Positions 51,919-60,925 of a DNA stretch of 64,000 nt are shown here, piece after piece. Origin of the DNA: Acidimicrobiales bacterium (GTDB lineage Bacteria; Actinomycetota; Acidimicrobiia; Acidimicrobiales; MedAcidi-G1); the NCBI GenBank assembly GCA_022452035.1, contig JAKURV010000002.1, positions 92,315 through 156,314 of the forward strand. Reading direction: 5' to 3'. Within the stretch, counting starts at the first letter, position 1. The number at the start of each line of letters is the position of its first letter. The translations under genes were made by a program, and so were the position numbers. Under the pieces are notes generated by a model, which was not told the origin of the DNA, searched no databases, and worked only from the letters and a program-made list of their open reading frames with translations.

Positions 51919-52340
51919 GCCGTACTTTCATCGACGCTTCGGTTCTCGTCCGGCTGTTTGACGACGACGCCCCCGAGCGCCAGGCAGCGGCCCGGGCGTT
52001 AGTGGGCGCTACCGACGGGTCGGCCCTGGTCGTGTCGGGTCCCGGCCTGGCCGAGTTCCACCACGTGGTGACGGCCCTCCTAGCCCGACCACTTCAATCG
52101 ATAGTGGCCGGCCGGGCCTTGGCTGAGCTGGCTGAGTTGACCGTGGTGCCGGCGGACGCCTCGCTGGTTCTGGCCGCTGCCGACACTGCGTCCGAACACG
52201 ACCTAACCGTTCGGGACGCTCTGGCTGTCGAGGCGGCGGTGGTCGGTGGCTGTGACCGCATGGTCACCGAATCTCTCCCCGTGGGCACTGTGGTCCGGGG
52301 CGTTCGAATCGAGGATCCAGCGGTGGGAAACAATTCGTGA
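51915..52340 (+). CDS. vapC: PIN-domain toxin, VapC type
   Basis: The protein is 141 aa from GTG 51915. Acidic residues of the PIN site are Asp in FIDASVLV, Glu in GLAEFHHVV and Asp in VRDALAVEAA, with a further Asp in GGCDRMVTE. Such toxins cleave tRNA or rRNA when the antitoxin is lost. The module separates the phosphonate genes from an epoxide-hydrolase gene. Confidence 0.88.
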   Translation: MSRTFIDASVLVRLFDDDAPERQAAARALVGATDGSALVVSGPGLAEFHHVVTALLARPLQSIVAGRALAELAELTVVPADASLVLAAADTASEHDLTVRDALAVEAAVVGGCDRMVTESLPVGTVVRGVRIEDPAVGNNS

Positions 52341-52374
52341 TTTGGGGTATGGCCGATGACGTTGGGAGGTTCGT

Positions 52375-53355
52375 ATGAAGAAGATCAACGGGTTGGTTTG
52401 TCACGACGTGGATGCACACGGCATCCGTATCCATGTAGCCGAGATCGGAGAGGGCCCGCTGGTGCTGTTCGTGCACGGGTTCCCCGAGTCCTGGTACTCG
52501 TGGCGGAACCAGCTTCCAGCCGTGGCCGCAGCTGGTTACCGAGCAGTGGCCATTGACGTCCGTGGTTATGGGTCCTCAGAGGCCCCGGAGGCGATCGATG
52601 CGTACCGGCTGGTCGATCTGGCCGGTGACTGCGTCGGAGTAATCGAAGCCCTTGGAGAGTCGGAAGCGGTCATCGTTGGTCACGACTGGGGTTCGCCCAT
52701 CGCCAGCACGGCTGCACTCCTACGCCCCGACATGTTTCGGGCGATGGCCCTGCTCAGCGTGCCGTACACCCCTCGGAACGAAGTGCGACCGAGCGACTTC
52801 TTCCAATCCCTCGGAGGGAAGGATGTCTTCTACATCGACCACTTTCAGGAGCCGGGCGTGGCCGAGGCTGAGATCGCCGCCGATCCGGTCGCCTGGTTGG
52901 GCGCCTTCTACCTCAACGCCTCGGGCGGAGCTCCGGAGTCGGCACCCGGTGAACCACCCCGGTTCTTCACCAAACCCGGAGGTCGGCTTGTGGATCGTTT
53001 GGCGCCGTGGACCGGGCCATTGGCCTGGCTCTCCGCCGAAGACCTAGCGTTCTACGCCAGCGAGTTCGCCCGTGCTGGGTTCTCGGGAGGCCTGAACCGC
53101 TACAGGTGCATGGACCGTGACTGGCTTGACCTCCGGGCTTGGCACGGAGCGAAGATTCGACAGCCCTCATTGTTCATCGGCGGGGAGAAGGATGGGCCGA
53201 CAGCTTTTGGCGCTGGCAGCATCGCACGGTTCCCGGAGACCCTTCCGGGCCTGCACGCCTCAGTAATCCTCCCGGGTGTCGGTCACTGGATTCAACAGGA
53301 GGACGCTGAGGGGACTAACGCTGTTGTCCTGGGGTTCCTTAACGAACTGAGCTGA
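52375..53355 (+). CDS. Epoxide hydrolase-like alpha/beta hydrolase
   Basis: The protein is 326 aa with GGGAGG before the ATG. HGFP (34-37) forms the oxyanion hole, Asp104 (GHDWG) is the nucleophile and the catalytic His lies in GVGHWIQQED near 309. The HGFPESWYSWRNQLPA segment and cap-domain Tyr positions suit soluble epoxide hydrolases, though haloalkane dehalogenases are close. It opens epoxides or related esters to diols. No operon partner is evident. Confidence 0.82.
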   Translation: MKKINGLVCHDVDAHGIRIHVAEIGEGPLVLFVHGFPESWYSWRNQLPAVAAAGYRAVAIDVRGYGSSEAPEAIDAYRLVDLAGDCVGVIEALGESEAVIVGHDWGSPIASTAALLRPDMFRAMALLSVPYTPRNEVRPSDFFQSLGGKDVFYIDHFQEPGVAEAEIAADPVAWLGAFYLNASGGAPESAPGEPPRFFTKPGGRLVDRLAPWTGPLAWLSAEDLAFYASEFARAGFSGGLNRYRCMDRDWLDLRAWHGAKIRQPSLFIGGEKDGPTAFGAGSIARFPETLPGLHASVILPGVGHWIQQEDAEGTNAVVLGFLNELS

Positions 53356-53404
53356 GCCGACACGTAGGGAGAAGCGGGCTGGAGACGTCGCCTAGGGTTT
53401 CTTC

Positions 53405-55486
53405 ATGGGAAGGGGCGATCACGGCCGGTTGACCCGCTCGCTGGGCCTCCGCCACGTCTTCGCCCTCTCCACGGGGGCCATGCTCTCCTCCGGCCTGTTC
53501 CTGCTTCCCGGCCTGGCAGCCTCCAAGGCGGGACCGGCCGCGGTGGTGGCCTACCTGCTGGCCGGGGTCCTGGCTGTGCCAGCCATGCTTAGCGTGTCGG
53601 AGCTCGCTACGGCCTTGCCCAAGGCCGGAGGTGCCTACTACTTCCTGGAGCGGGCGCTGGGGCCGGCGGTGGGTACGGTGGCCGGCTTTGGTACCTGGCT
53701 CTCCCTGGTCCTCAAGGACGCCTTCGCCATGGTTGGGATGAGCGCCTACCTGGTGCTGATTCTGGACGTGGACGCCACGAAACTGGCGCTGGCGCTGATC
53801 GCCCTGTTCACGCTGGTGAACGTGATCGGATCCAAGGCCAGTGCCTCGGTGCAGTTGGCCCTCGTGGTGGTGGTTCTGGCCATTATGGGCTGGTTCATCG
53901 TGGACGGGCTATTTGAGACAGCGTCGGCTGGGTTCGACGGGTCGAACCTGGATCCCTTCTTCGCCTCCGGGGCCAGTGGGTTGGTGGCGGTTGTTGGCCT
54001 GGTCTTCGTCTCCTACGGGGGCCTGACCAAGGTGGCCAGCGCCGCCGAGGAGGTCGACGATCCGTCTCACCGCATCCCGCTGGGTATGGCCCTGTCCCTG
54101 GCTGTGGCCACCACCCTGTACACCTTGGGCGTACTGGTCACGGTGGCTGTTGTGCCGGCCGACGTGCTTCACGGCGACCTAGCGCCTATCCACACGGCGG
54201 CCGAGACGGTGCTGCCAAAGATCGGGGTGTGGCTGGTCGTGGTGGCCGCCCTGGCTGCCTTCGCCTCGGCGGTCAACGCCGGGATCTTGGCTGCCGCCCG
54301 CTACCCGATGGCCATGGCCCGCGACGGCCTGCTTCCGGCCTGGATGGGCGGCCTTAGCCGCTTCGGTACCCCGGCGGTCGGCGTGGTCCTGACCGGTGCC
54401 GCCATTGCCGGGGTGGTGGTGGCCTTTGACGCCGAGGCCATCGCTAAGTTGGCCAGCGCCTTCGTGCTGCTGACCCTTGGTTTGGTGAACCTGGCTGTCT
54501 TGGTCCTGCGGGCCTCAGAGATCCAGTCCTACGCCCCCGCCTTCCGGTCTCCGCTGTATCCATGGACACAGTTGATCGGCATCGCCGTGTCGGCCTTCCT
54601 AATTTCTCAGCTGGGCATTGCCGCACTGGTGTTCATAGGGGTGGTGGCCGCCGTGGGTTGGGCTTGGCACCACCTGTACGCCACGCCCCGTACCGACCGG
54701 GCGGGCGCCATCCTGCACGTCTTCCGTCGGTGGGGGCGGGACGCCGACGACCTCCTGGACCGGGAGATCAGCGCGGCCATGGCCGGACACGGCCTCCGCA
54801 GCAACGACGACTACGCGGGCCTCATCGCCAGGGCCGTGGTGCTCTCCATCCCAGCCGGCACCGACATCGCTGAGGCGGCCGGTCGGGCGTCCAGCGTGCT
54901 GTCGGACCGCATTGGGGTGCCTACCGAACGCGTCACCGAGCGGTTCCTTGACACCGGCTCGCTGTGGATCCAGCCGTCGGACGACCACCCCACGGCTACC
55001 CCGGTGGCCCTATTCGACGCCATTGAGACCGACCAGCTGGTCATCGTCCGGGCGGCCTCCGGCATCCGGATCCCAGCGGCTTGGGGCGGGTCCGGAGAGC
55101 TGGTCAACGCCCTGTTCTTTCTGGCCGGGACGTCGTCGGATCCCGGTCGGTCGCTGCGACTTGCCGGTGAACTGGCCGGCTTCCTCCACACCGGAGCCCG
55201 GGCCTGCGGCCAGGCGTCCACCGAGGCCGAGGTCAAGTCTTCACTGCTTCCCGACCGGGCCGTCCGCCAGTACGCCCTGCTACCCGAAGGTCTGGACTCC
55301 GGCCTGATCGGCCGACGAGTGGGGGGGTTGCACCTGCCCGAGGGCGCCGAGGTGGCGGCAGTGACCCGTTTCGGGGTGCCACTGGACGTGGACGACACCC
55401 TGGTCCTGGAGGCCGACGACCAGATCACGATCGTGGGCCCGGAGAGCGCAATGCCGGCCCCGGGTGACCCGGCCCCCCTGGGCTGA
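53405..55486 (+). CDS. APC-superfamily transporter fused to EIIA-like and TrkA_C-like domains
   Basis: The protein is 693 aa. Residues to about 430 form about 12 membrane helices of the APC amino acid/polyamine family (GAMLSSGLFLLPGLAASKAGPAAVVAYLLAG; VSYGGLTKVASAAEEVDDP). The cytosolic tail has a PtsN/EIIA-like segment (about 475-610; WIQPSDDHPTATPVALFDAIETDQLVIVRAASG) and a RCK_C/TrkA_C-like end (DSGLIGRRVGGLHLPEGAEVAAVTRFG...TLVLEADDQITIVGP). Such tails sense small molecules or phosphorylation, so transport is probably regulated. Substrate unknown. Confidence 0.8.
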   Translation: MGRGDHGRLTRSLGLRHVFALSTGAMLSSGLFLLPGLAASKAGPAAVVAYLLAGVLAVPAMLSVSELATALPKAGGAYYFLERALGPAVGTVAGFGTWLSLVLKDAFAMVGMSAYLVLILDVDATKLALALIALFTLVNVIGSKASASVQLALVVVVLAIMGWFIVDGLFETASAGFDGSNLDPFFASGASGLVAVVGLVFVSYGGLTKVASAAEEVDDPSHRIPLGMALSLAVATTLYTLGVLVTVAVVPADVLHGDLAPIHTAAETVLPKIGVWLVVVAALAAFASAVNAGILAAARYPMAMARDGLLPAWMGGLSRFGTPAVGVVLTGAAIAGVVVAFDAEAIAKLASAFVLLTLGLVNLAVLVLRASEIQSYAPAFRSPLYPWTQLIGIAVSAFLISQLGIAALVFIGVVAAVGWAWHHLYATPRTDRAGAILHVFRRWGRDADDLLDREISAAMAGHGLRSNDDYAGLIARAVVLSIPAGTDIAEAAGRASSVLSDRIGVPTERVTERFLDTGSLWIQPSDDHPTATPVALFDAIETDQLVIVRAASGIRIPAAWGGSGELVNALFFLAGTSSDPGRSLRLAGELAGFLHTGARACGQASTEAEVKSSLLPDRAVRQYALLPEGLDSGLIGRRVGGLHLPEGAEVAAVTRFGVPLDVDDTLVLEADDQITIVGPESAMPAPGDPAPLG

Positions 55487-55496
55487 GGTCGACCGG

Positions 55497-56429
55497 TCAG
55501 GTCAGGAGCAGACGGCGTACCTCTGCGGCTCCAGCCACCCGATTGGCGTCGGTAGCCGCGATAGGCGCCAGATTGATGTCCCGGGCTCCGGCTTCCAGGT
55601 AGGGACGGAGCCGGTCGGCTATGTCGGCCGGGGTCCCGACCGGTGAGTACCGCTCGAAGGCTGAGTAGGGCATGCCGTAAAACTTTTCCATGGCTGGGGC
55701 CAGTACGGATGTCCCCTCGTCCGGTGTGTCACCCAGGCCGACCCAGATCTGGTAGCCGTGTCGCCAGGACACGTCGGTCCGCCCGGCGTCGGCGGCTACC
55801 TGCTTGGTACGGGCCACGCCCTCGGCGAACCGGGCTGGCGAGCACCAGGTAGCCAGCCAACCGTCGCCCCGTCGCCCCGCCCGGTTGATCGCCGCATTCG
55901 ACCGGCCGCCCACGGTGACCGGGACGGGCGGCGATGGCGCCGGGTGGATGCATACGTCGGGGGCGTCGTAGAAATCGCCCCGGTGGTCTACCGTTCCACC
56001 GGCCAGCAGTGGCCGCAGCACGTCCAGCGCTTCGTCGGTCCGACGACCTCGGGTGGCTGGGTCCACGCCCACCACCTCCATCTCGTGGCGGTCCTCCCCG
56101 CCCACCCCGACGCCGAACGTGAGACGCCCCGGGGCGTGGAGGGCCAGCGTCGAGATCTGGCGGGCCACGGCCACCGGGTGGCGCAGGGCCAGGAGGTAGA
56201 CGCCCAGGTACACCCCGATCGTGGGGTGCAGGCCGGCTAGCCACGACACGGTGGTCAGGCCATCCATGCCCCGGCCACCGAAGAAGGCAATGTGATCGGC
56301 GGTCAGCAGGTGGTCGAGGCCACCGTCGGCCACCGCCCCGACGTAGTCCGCTGCCTCGTCCCGGGAGGCGAACCCGCCTGGAGGGAGCGACACGCCGACC
56401 CGGATCCCCGGGTCGGGGGCCGGGCTCAC
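55497..56429 (-). CDS. LLM-class (F420/FMN-dependent) oxidoreductase
   Basis: The protein is 310 aa from GTG 56429, overlapping the nitroreductase stop by 4 nt. Luciferase-like barrel features: GVSLPPGGFASRDEAADYVGAVADGGLDHLLTADH, TLALHAPGRLTFGVGVGGEDRHEMEVVGVDPATRGRRTDEALDVLRPLL and VPVTVGGRSNAAINRAGRRGDGWL. In actinobacteria such proteins commonly use F420. Last gene of a five-gene leftward unit. Confidence 0.85.
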   Translation of the reverse strand: MSPAPDPGIRVGVSLPPGGFASRDEAADYVGAVADGGLDHLLTADHIAFFGGRGMDGLTTVSWLAGLHPTIGVYLGVYLLALRHPVAVARQISTLALHAPGRLTFGVGVGGEDRHEMEVVGVDPATRGRRTDEALDVLRPLLAGGTVDHRGDFYDAPDVCIHPAPSPPVPVTVGGRSNAAINRAGRRGDGWLATWCSPARFAEGVARTKQVAADAGRTDVSWRHGYQIWVGLGDTPDEGTSVLAPAMEKFYGMPYSAFERYSPVGTPADIADRLRPYLEAGARDINLAPIAATDANRVAGAAEVRRLLLT

Positions 56430-57112
56430 GGCGTTCGCTTCTCCCCGAACCGGTCCCACGAAGTGATCTTCTCGGCGCCGCGGTGTCGTGGAGCCACACC
56501 CCACTTCCCGGTCGGGTGGCCGAGGGGTAGCAGAGCCAGCACCTCGTAGCGTTCCGGGATCCCCAGAAGGTCCCGCACCTCGCCTTCGTAGATGCGATGC
56601 AGGGTCGTCATGGCCGTCCCCAGGCCGAGCGAACGGGCGGCGAGCATGAAGTTCTGGATGGCTGGGTATACCGAGGCGTGGGTGGGTCCGACCGGCATGG
56701 GGCCCTCGTCGTCGTGGACCGTCATGTCGATGGACGGCATGAGCAGCAGCACGAGGACCGGCACGTGCTCCAGGTTCTGGGCCAGGTGGACGGTGGCCCG
56801 GTTATTGCGCTCCCAGCCCTCGCGAACGGCGTCGTTGGGAAACTCGGTCGGGGCGATGACCGGCTCGTAGCGGGCCCAGCCCCGCCGGTAGATCTCGGCT
56901 AGGCCGAGCCGCAGGTCAGGGTCCCGGACAACCATGAACTGATAGGGCTGGATATTGCCTCCGCTGGGAGCCTGGACGGCGGCCCGCAGGCACGTCCAGA
57001 CGTCGTCGTCGCTGACCGGTTCATCGGCATACCGGCGCATGGCCCGGTTGGTCATCAGGCCATCGAGCAGTCCGATCTCGTTGCCGCGGGTGCCGCCCGT
57101 CCTGTAGCTCAT
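56426..57112 (-). CDS. Nitroreductase-family flavoprotein
   Basis: The protein is 228 aa from ATG 57112. NRAMRRYADEPVSDDDVWTCLRAAVQAPSGGNIQPYQFMVVRDPDLR (about 22-68) carries the FMN-binding arginines and serine; LGTAMTTLHRIYEGEVRDLLGIPERYEVLALLPLGHP is the typical second half. Such proteins use FMN with NAD(P)H; this one might supply reduced flavin to the HsaA-like monooxygenase of the same operon, though it is not a classic flavin reductase. Confidence 0.85.
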   Translation of the reverse strand: MSYRTGGTRGNEIGLLDGLMTNRAMRRYADEPVSDDDVWTCLRAAVQAPSGGNIQPYQFMVVRDPDLRLGLAEIYRRGWARYEPVIAPTEFPNDAVREGWERNNRATVHLAQNLEHVPVLVLLLMPSIDMTVHDDEGPMPVGPTHASVYPAIQNFMLAARSLGLGTAMTTLHRIYEGEVRDLLGIPERYEVLALLPLGHPTGKWGVAPRHRGAEKITSWDRFGEKRTP

Positions 57113-57135
57113 GCCTTTCCTCCTCAGAGATCCGT

Positions 57136-57927
57136 CTACTTGCCGGTGAACCGGGGTTCGCGCTTCTCGGTCAGGGCGGCCAGGGCCTCGGTGAAGTCCT
57201 CGGACGCAAAGGTCACGGTCTCCAGGGCCGTGGACAGGTCGAAGGCCGTGCCGCAGGTCTGCTTGATCCAAGCGTTCACCGCCTGTTTGGTGAACTGGAC
57301 GGCCTGCGGAGCCCCGGCGGCTAGGCGCCGGGCCCAGGCCAGGCCAGCGGCTACGCACGCCTCAGGGTTGGGGGCCGTCTCCACGATGAGGCCCATCGAC
57401 ACGGCGTCGGTGGCCGTCACCGGATCTCCAGTCAGGAGGTACCGCTTGGCCAGTTGCGGGCCGACGGCCAGCGGCCAGGCCACGGTGCCGCCGTCGCCGG
57501 CCACGATCCCGACCTTCACGTGGGGGTCGCCAAGCCTGGCCGTTTCGGACATGACGGTCAGGTCGGCCAGCAGGGCGATGCTGGCCCCGAGCCCCATGGC
57601 GTGACCAGTGACTGCGCACACGATGGGTAGGTGGACGTCCAGCATGTTCCAAACGATGGACTTGCCGTCCAGGCGCACCTCGGCGGCGTAGCCGGGCTCG
57701 GAGAAGCGGGGGAACCAGGCGAAGTCGCCGCCGGCCGTGAAAGCCCGTTCGGTACCGGCCAGCAGCACGGCCCGGGCTTGGCGCTCGTCGCGCAGGCGCT
57801 GGAACAGATGGGTCAACTCGTGGTGCATCTGGGCGTCAACCTTGTTGAGGTCATCGTCCGGCTTGTCCACCGTCACCACGAGGACGTCGCCGTCCCGGTC
57901 GAACCGCAGGTACTCGAACTCGGCCAT
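57136..57927 (-). CDS. Enoyl-CoA hydratase/isomerase
   Basis: The protein is 263 aa from ATG 57927 (GGAGAGGA upstream; GTG 57948 is an alternative that would overlap the previous stop). The CoA-binding and oxyanion-hole regions are in LAGTERAFTAGGDFAWFP and CAVTGHAMGLGASIALLADL. The second catalytic glutamate of hydratases is replaced in DPHVKVGIVAGDGGTVAWP by Asp, so isomerase or another crotonase activity is possible. It follows two acyl-CoA dehydrogenase-fold proteins. Confidence 0.85.
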   Translation of the reverse strand: MAEFEYLRFDRDGDVLVVTVDKPDDDLNKVDAQMHHELTHLFQRLRDERQARAVLLAGTERAFTAGGDFAWFPRFSEPGYAAEVRLDGKSIVWNMLDVHLPIVCAVTGHAMGLGASIALLADLTVMSETARLGDPHVKVGIVAGDGGTVAWPLAVGPQLAKRYLLTGDPVTATDAVSMGLIVETAPNPEACVAAGLAWARRLAAGAPQAVQFTKQAVNAWIKQTCGTAFDLSTALETVTFASEDFTEALAALTEKREPRFTGK

Positions 57928-57944
57928 GTCGTCCTCTCCGTGAC

Positions 57945-59063
57945 TCACGGCCGGGGTTCCCGGGGAAGCCCGAGCAGCCGCTCGCCGATGATGTTGCGCT
58001 GCACCTCACTGGTGCCGCCTCCGATTGTCAGGGCCCGGGAGAAGTAGTGCCCCCAGGCCCAGGGGTCCTCGTGTTCCTCGTAGGGGTAGTTCCCGTCCAG
58101 CATGGTCGACGGGCCCTCGAGGTCCTTCACCAGCGCCATGGCCTTCTGGCCGTGCTTGTCGCCGATGGCCTTGCGGACCGAGGAGAGGGGGCCGGGGTCT
58201 CCGCCCGTGACCTGGGCGCTCATGATCCGACGGTTCAGGAGTCGCAGGATCACCATCTCGGTGTAGAGGTCGGCAATGCGTTGGCGCAGGACCGGATCGG
58301 AGCAGGCGAAGGACCGGAGCCTGTCGAGCACCGCCGGGTCGGCAGGGCCCCGTCCCCAGAGCACCCCGCCCTCCGACAGGGAGACTCGTTCGTTGGCCAA
58401 GGTGACCTTGGCCAGCTTCCAGCCCTCGTTCTCTGCGCCGACCATGTTCCCGGCCGGGATGCGGACTTCGGTCAGGAACGTCTCGTTGAAGTGGCGTCCG
58501 CCGGTCATCTCGATGATGGGGCGTACCTCGATGCCTGGTGTGGACATGTCGAGCAGGAAATAGGAGATGCACTTCTGGGGCGGGCCCTCGTCGGCAGTCC
58601 GGGCCAGGAGGATCCCCCAGTCGGTGACATCAGCCCGGGTGGACCAGATCTTGGAGCCGTTGACCACGTACACGTCGCCGTCGCGTACGGCCCGGGTGCG
58701 CAGGGAAGCGAGGTCCGAACCGGCCTCGGGCTCGCTGAACAACTGGCACCAGCCCTCAGTGTCATCGAGCATGGGAGGCAGGAAGCGGGCCTTTTGCTCC
58801 TCGGTGCCGCCAGCCAGGATCGTCGGTCCGGCCCAGCCCACGCCGATGGAGGCACCGGGCAGCCGCAGGCCGGCAGCTCGGAATTCGTCGTCGATAATCA
58901 GCTGGGTTGCCGGATCGGCGTCCCGGCCCCACGGGCGGGGCCAGTGGGGGGCGACGAAGCCACCGTCGGCCAAGTCTTTCCGGGTGGGTTCGGGATGGTC
59001 AGCCAGCCAGGCCCGGACCTCGACCCGGCGGGGGTCGTCGTCCGGGGGGAGGGAGAAGTCCAT
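57945..59063 (-). CDS. Acyl-CoA dehydrogenase (FadE-like)
   Basis: The protein is 372 aa. Motifs LFSEPEAGSDLASLRTRAVRDGDVYVVNGSKIWSTRADVTDWGILLAR and the C-terminal ALTIGGGTSEVQRNIIGERLLGLPREP mark the family. The GGGTSEVQ signature and the sequence before it are of the actinobacterial FadE type active on branched or steroid-like side chains, where heterodimers with a second FadE are common; only one canonical FadE lies here. Electrons would go to ETF. Confidence 0.88.
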   Translation of the reverse strand: MDFSLPPDDDPRRVEVRAWLADHPEPTRKDLADGGFVAPHWPRPWGRDADPATQLIIDDEFRAAGLRLPGASIGVGWAGPTILAGGTEEQKARFLPPMLDDTEGWCQLFSEPEAGSDLASLRTRAVRDGDVYVVNGSKIWSTRADVTDWGILLARTADEGPPQKCISYFLLDMSTPGIEVRPIIEMTGGRHFNETFLTEVRIPAGNMVGAENEGWKLAKVTLANERVSLSEGGVLWGRGPADPAVLDRLRSFACSDPVLRQRIADLYTEMVILRLLNRRIMSAQVTGGDPGPLSSVRKAIGDKHGQKAMALVKDLEGPSTMLDGNYPYEEHEDPWAWGHYFSRALTIGGGTSEVQRNIIGERLLGLPREPRP

Positions 59064-59086
59064 GGTCGGGCAGTCTCCCGCACTGA

Positions 59087-60238
59087 TTAGAGAAGCGCGG
59101 TGTCGGTGTCCAGGCCGAGCCGGAGCCGGCCGGTGAGCTCACGGATGCGGGGAGCCACCATGGCGTGGGTGGCGGCCACCTGGCCATCGCGGACCATGCG
59201 TTGAAGGGGTTCGCGGAGATAGACGGCGCTGCCGCCCGCCTCTCGTTGTAGGTGCCCCAGGGCGTCGGCGCACCGCTGGGCGGCGTCGCAGGCGGCCAGT
59301 CGCAGGCTGCGGCGGTGTTCGACGGTGAGGGGGTCGCCAGCCCGGGCGGTCTCCCAGGCCTCGCCCAGTACGTCGTGGAGGAAGGCTAAGGAGGAACGGG
59401 CAGTGGCCTCGGTGCTGGACAGCACGGTCTGGCCGGAGGCCCGCTCGGAGAGTGTGCGACCAGAACCCTCGGGCTTCTTGTCCACGGCGATCTCCGCGAA
59501 CCGGTCCACGGCCCCGTTCAGTAGACCGATAGCCACCGCGGCGACCCCGGCGGCCAGCATTCCGTAGAAGGGGAATCGCCACTGCGGGCCGTCCAGGCGG
59601 GGCACGGCGGTGGGGAGCTGGAGCCATCGACCCTCAGGGACGAAGGCGTCGTCGACCCGGTAGTCGGTCGACCCGCTGCCTGCGAGCCCGGTGACGTGCC
59701 AGGTGTCGAGGTGTTCCACGTCGTCCGGGTCGAAGAAGACGAAAGGCGCGAACAGGCCGTCGTCTCGCCTGGTGGGCGTCCCGTCGGAGTCGACGATCCG
59801 GGCTCCGCCGCCGATCCAGGTGCAGTGGTGCGTTCCGGATCCCCAAGCCCATGTTCCGGTCACCCGGAGCCCACCTTCGACGGCGACCGCCCGCCCGACC
59901 GGAGCGGCGTAGCCGCCGACGCACGAGTCGGCCGGGCCAAATATCAGGGTGGCTACGTCAAGGGGTAGGAAGCCAGCCTGGAGCGAAGTGGTGCCGGCGA
60001 TCATCACACACCACCCGGCCGCCCCGTCGTGGCGGGATACCTCGGCGATGACATCGATAGCCGTTGCCACGTCCAGTTCTGGCCCGCCCAAGTCGGTGGG
60101 GGTCAGCAGCCGGAACAGCTCGGCATCAGCGAGGTCGGCCACGACGTCGGCGGGCAGTGTGCGGTTGGCTTCGATGCGTTCAGAACGGTCGGCGAGCGAC
60201 GGTCCGAGGGCACGGGCCCGTTGGAGGAGGTCGGACAT
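59087..60238 (-). CDS. HsaA/HpaB-like group D flavin monooxygenase
   Basis: The protein is 383 aa from ATG 60238. Though acyl-CoA dehydrogenase-like in fold, TPTDLGGPELDVATAIDVIAEVSRHDGAAGWCVMIAG and GGYAAPVGRAVAVEGGLRVTGTWAWGSGTHHCTWI closely match the HsaA/3-HSA hydroxylase and DszC type. Such enzymes hydroxylate aromatic or sulfur compounds with reduced FMN/FAD from a partner reductase. It is first in the leftward operon and directly downstream of the palindromic operator facing tetR2. Confidence 0.8.
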   Translation of the reverse strand: MSDLLQRARALGPSLADRSERIEANRTLPADVVADLADAELFRLLTPTDLGGPELDVATAIDVIAEVSRHDGAAGWCVMIAGTTSLQAGFLPLDVATLIFGPADSCVGGYAAPVGRAVAVEGGLRVTGTWAWGSGTHHCTWIGGGARIVDSDGTPTRRDDGLFAPFVFFDPDDVEHLDTWHVTGLAGSGSTDYRVDDAFVPEGRWLQLPTAVPRLDGPQWRFPFYGMLAAGVAAVAIGLLNGAVDRFAEIAVDKKPEGSGRTLSERASGQTVLSSTEATARSSLAFLHDVLGEAWETARAGDPLTVEHRRSLRLAACDAAQRCADALGHLQREAGGSAVYLREPLQRMVRDGQVAATHAMVAPRIRELTGRLRLGLDTDTALL

Positions 60239-60304
60239 GGAAAAAAACTAGAAGATACTTCTAGAAATAGCAAATAAAACTAGAAATAGCATAGAGTCAC
60301 GAGT
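60239..60304. promoter_or_regulatory. Divergent promoter with palindromic TetR operator
   Basis: CTAGAAG-ATA-CTTCTAG (60248-60264) is a perfect 7-bp dyad. CTAGAAATAGCA occurs twice as direct repeats at 60261-60272 and 60280-60291, so half-sites are spaced 19 nt apart. The region is AT-rich against a GC-rich background. It lies between the monooxygenase operon and tetR2 and should control both. The TAGAA/TTCTA arms resemble the mycobacterial KstR site, but only loosely. Confidence 0.75.
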
Positions 60305-60925
60305 ATGTCGACCATCAAGGAGGCCTCGCCGATCGGCCGGTCGGAGCGCACACGGCAGGTCCTGGTCGCGGCCACCGTGCGGCGTCTACGGGCCGACGGA
60401 GCTTTCACCGCCGAACAGGTGGCGTCCGACGCCGGGGTCAGCGTGGCCACTATCTACAACCGTTTCCCGGACGGCCGTGACGGTCTGCTGGTCGCCGCCT
60501 TCGACCGGGTGCTGGACCGGGTGGTCGCTGCCAGTACCAGACCCCTGACCGCCGACCACCTCCTAGACCACGGGCTGGACTCCACGCTGCGATCCCTAGT
60601 CGACGGCCTGGTCACCGTGTTCGCCGAGGAGGCGCTGGTCATGCGGGCGGCATTGGCCCGCCTGCCGGAGAACCGCCTGCTCCGCGAGGCCTATCGCCGA
60701 CACGAGGCCGAGGCCCGGGATGCCAGCCGGCAGTTCATTGAGCGGGGACAGGCCGCCGGTCGGATCACCGACGGTGACCTCGACGAACTGGTGGACGTGG
60801 TCCTTGTCGTCGGCCAAGGCGTCAACAACCCGGTACTACTCGGCTCGGCACGACGTGAACAACTAATTGACCACCTGACAGAAGCCCTGGTAGCCGTCCT
60901 TGCACCTGAGAGGCTGACTCAGTGA
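60305..60925 (+). CDS. TetR-family repressor
   Basis: The protein is 206 aa. The helix-turn-helix is FTAEQVASDAGVSVATIYNRFPDGRDGLL (about 37-65); the C-terminal ligand domain is not assignable to a known subgroup. It faces the monooxygenase-FadE-ECH-nitroreductase-LLM operon across a palindrome, so it probably represses that operon and itself with an acyl-CoA or aromatic inducer. The next gene overlaps its stop by 4 nt. Confidence 0.88.
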   Translation: MSTIKEASPIGRSERTRQVLVAATVRRLRADGAFTAEQVASDAGVSVATIYNRFPDGRDGLLVAAFDRVLDRVVAASTRPLTADHLLDHGLDSTLRSLVDGLVTVFAEEALVMRAALARLPENRLLREAYRRHEAEARDASRQFIERGQAAGRITDGDLDELVDVVLVVGQGVNNPVLLGSARREQLIDHLTEALVAVLAPERLTQ

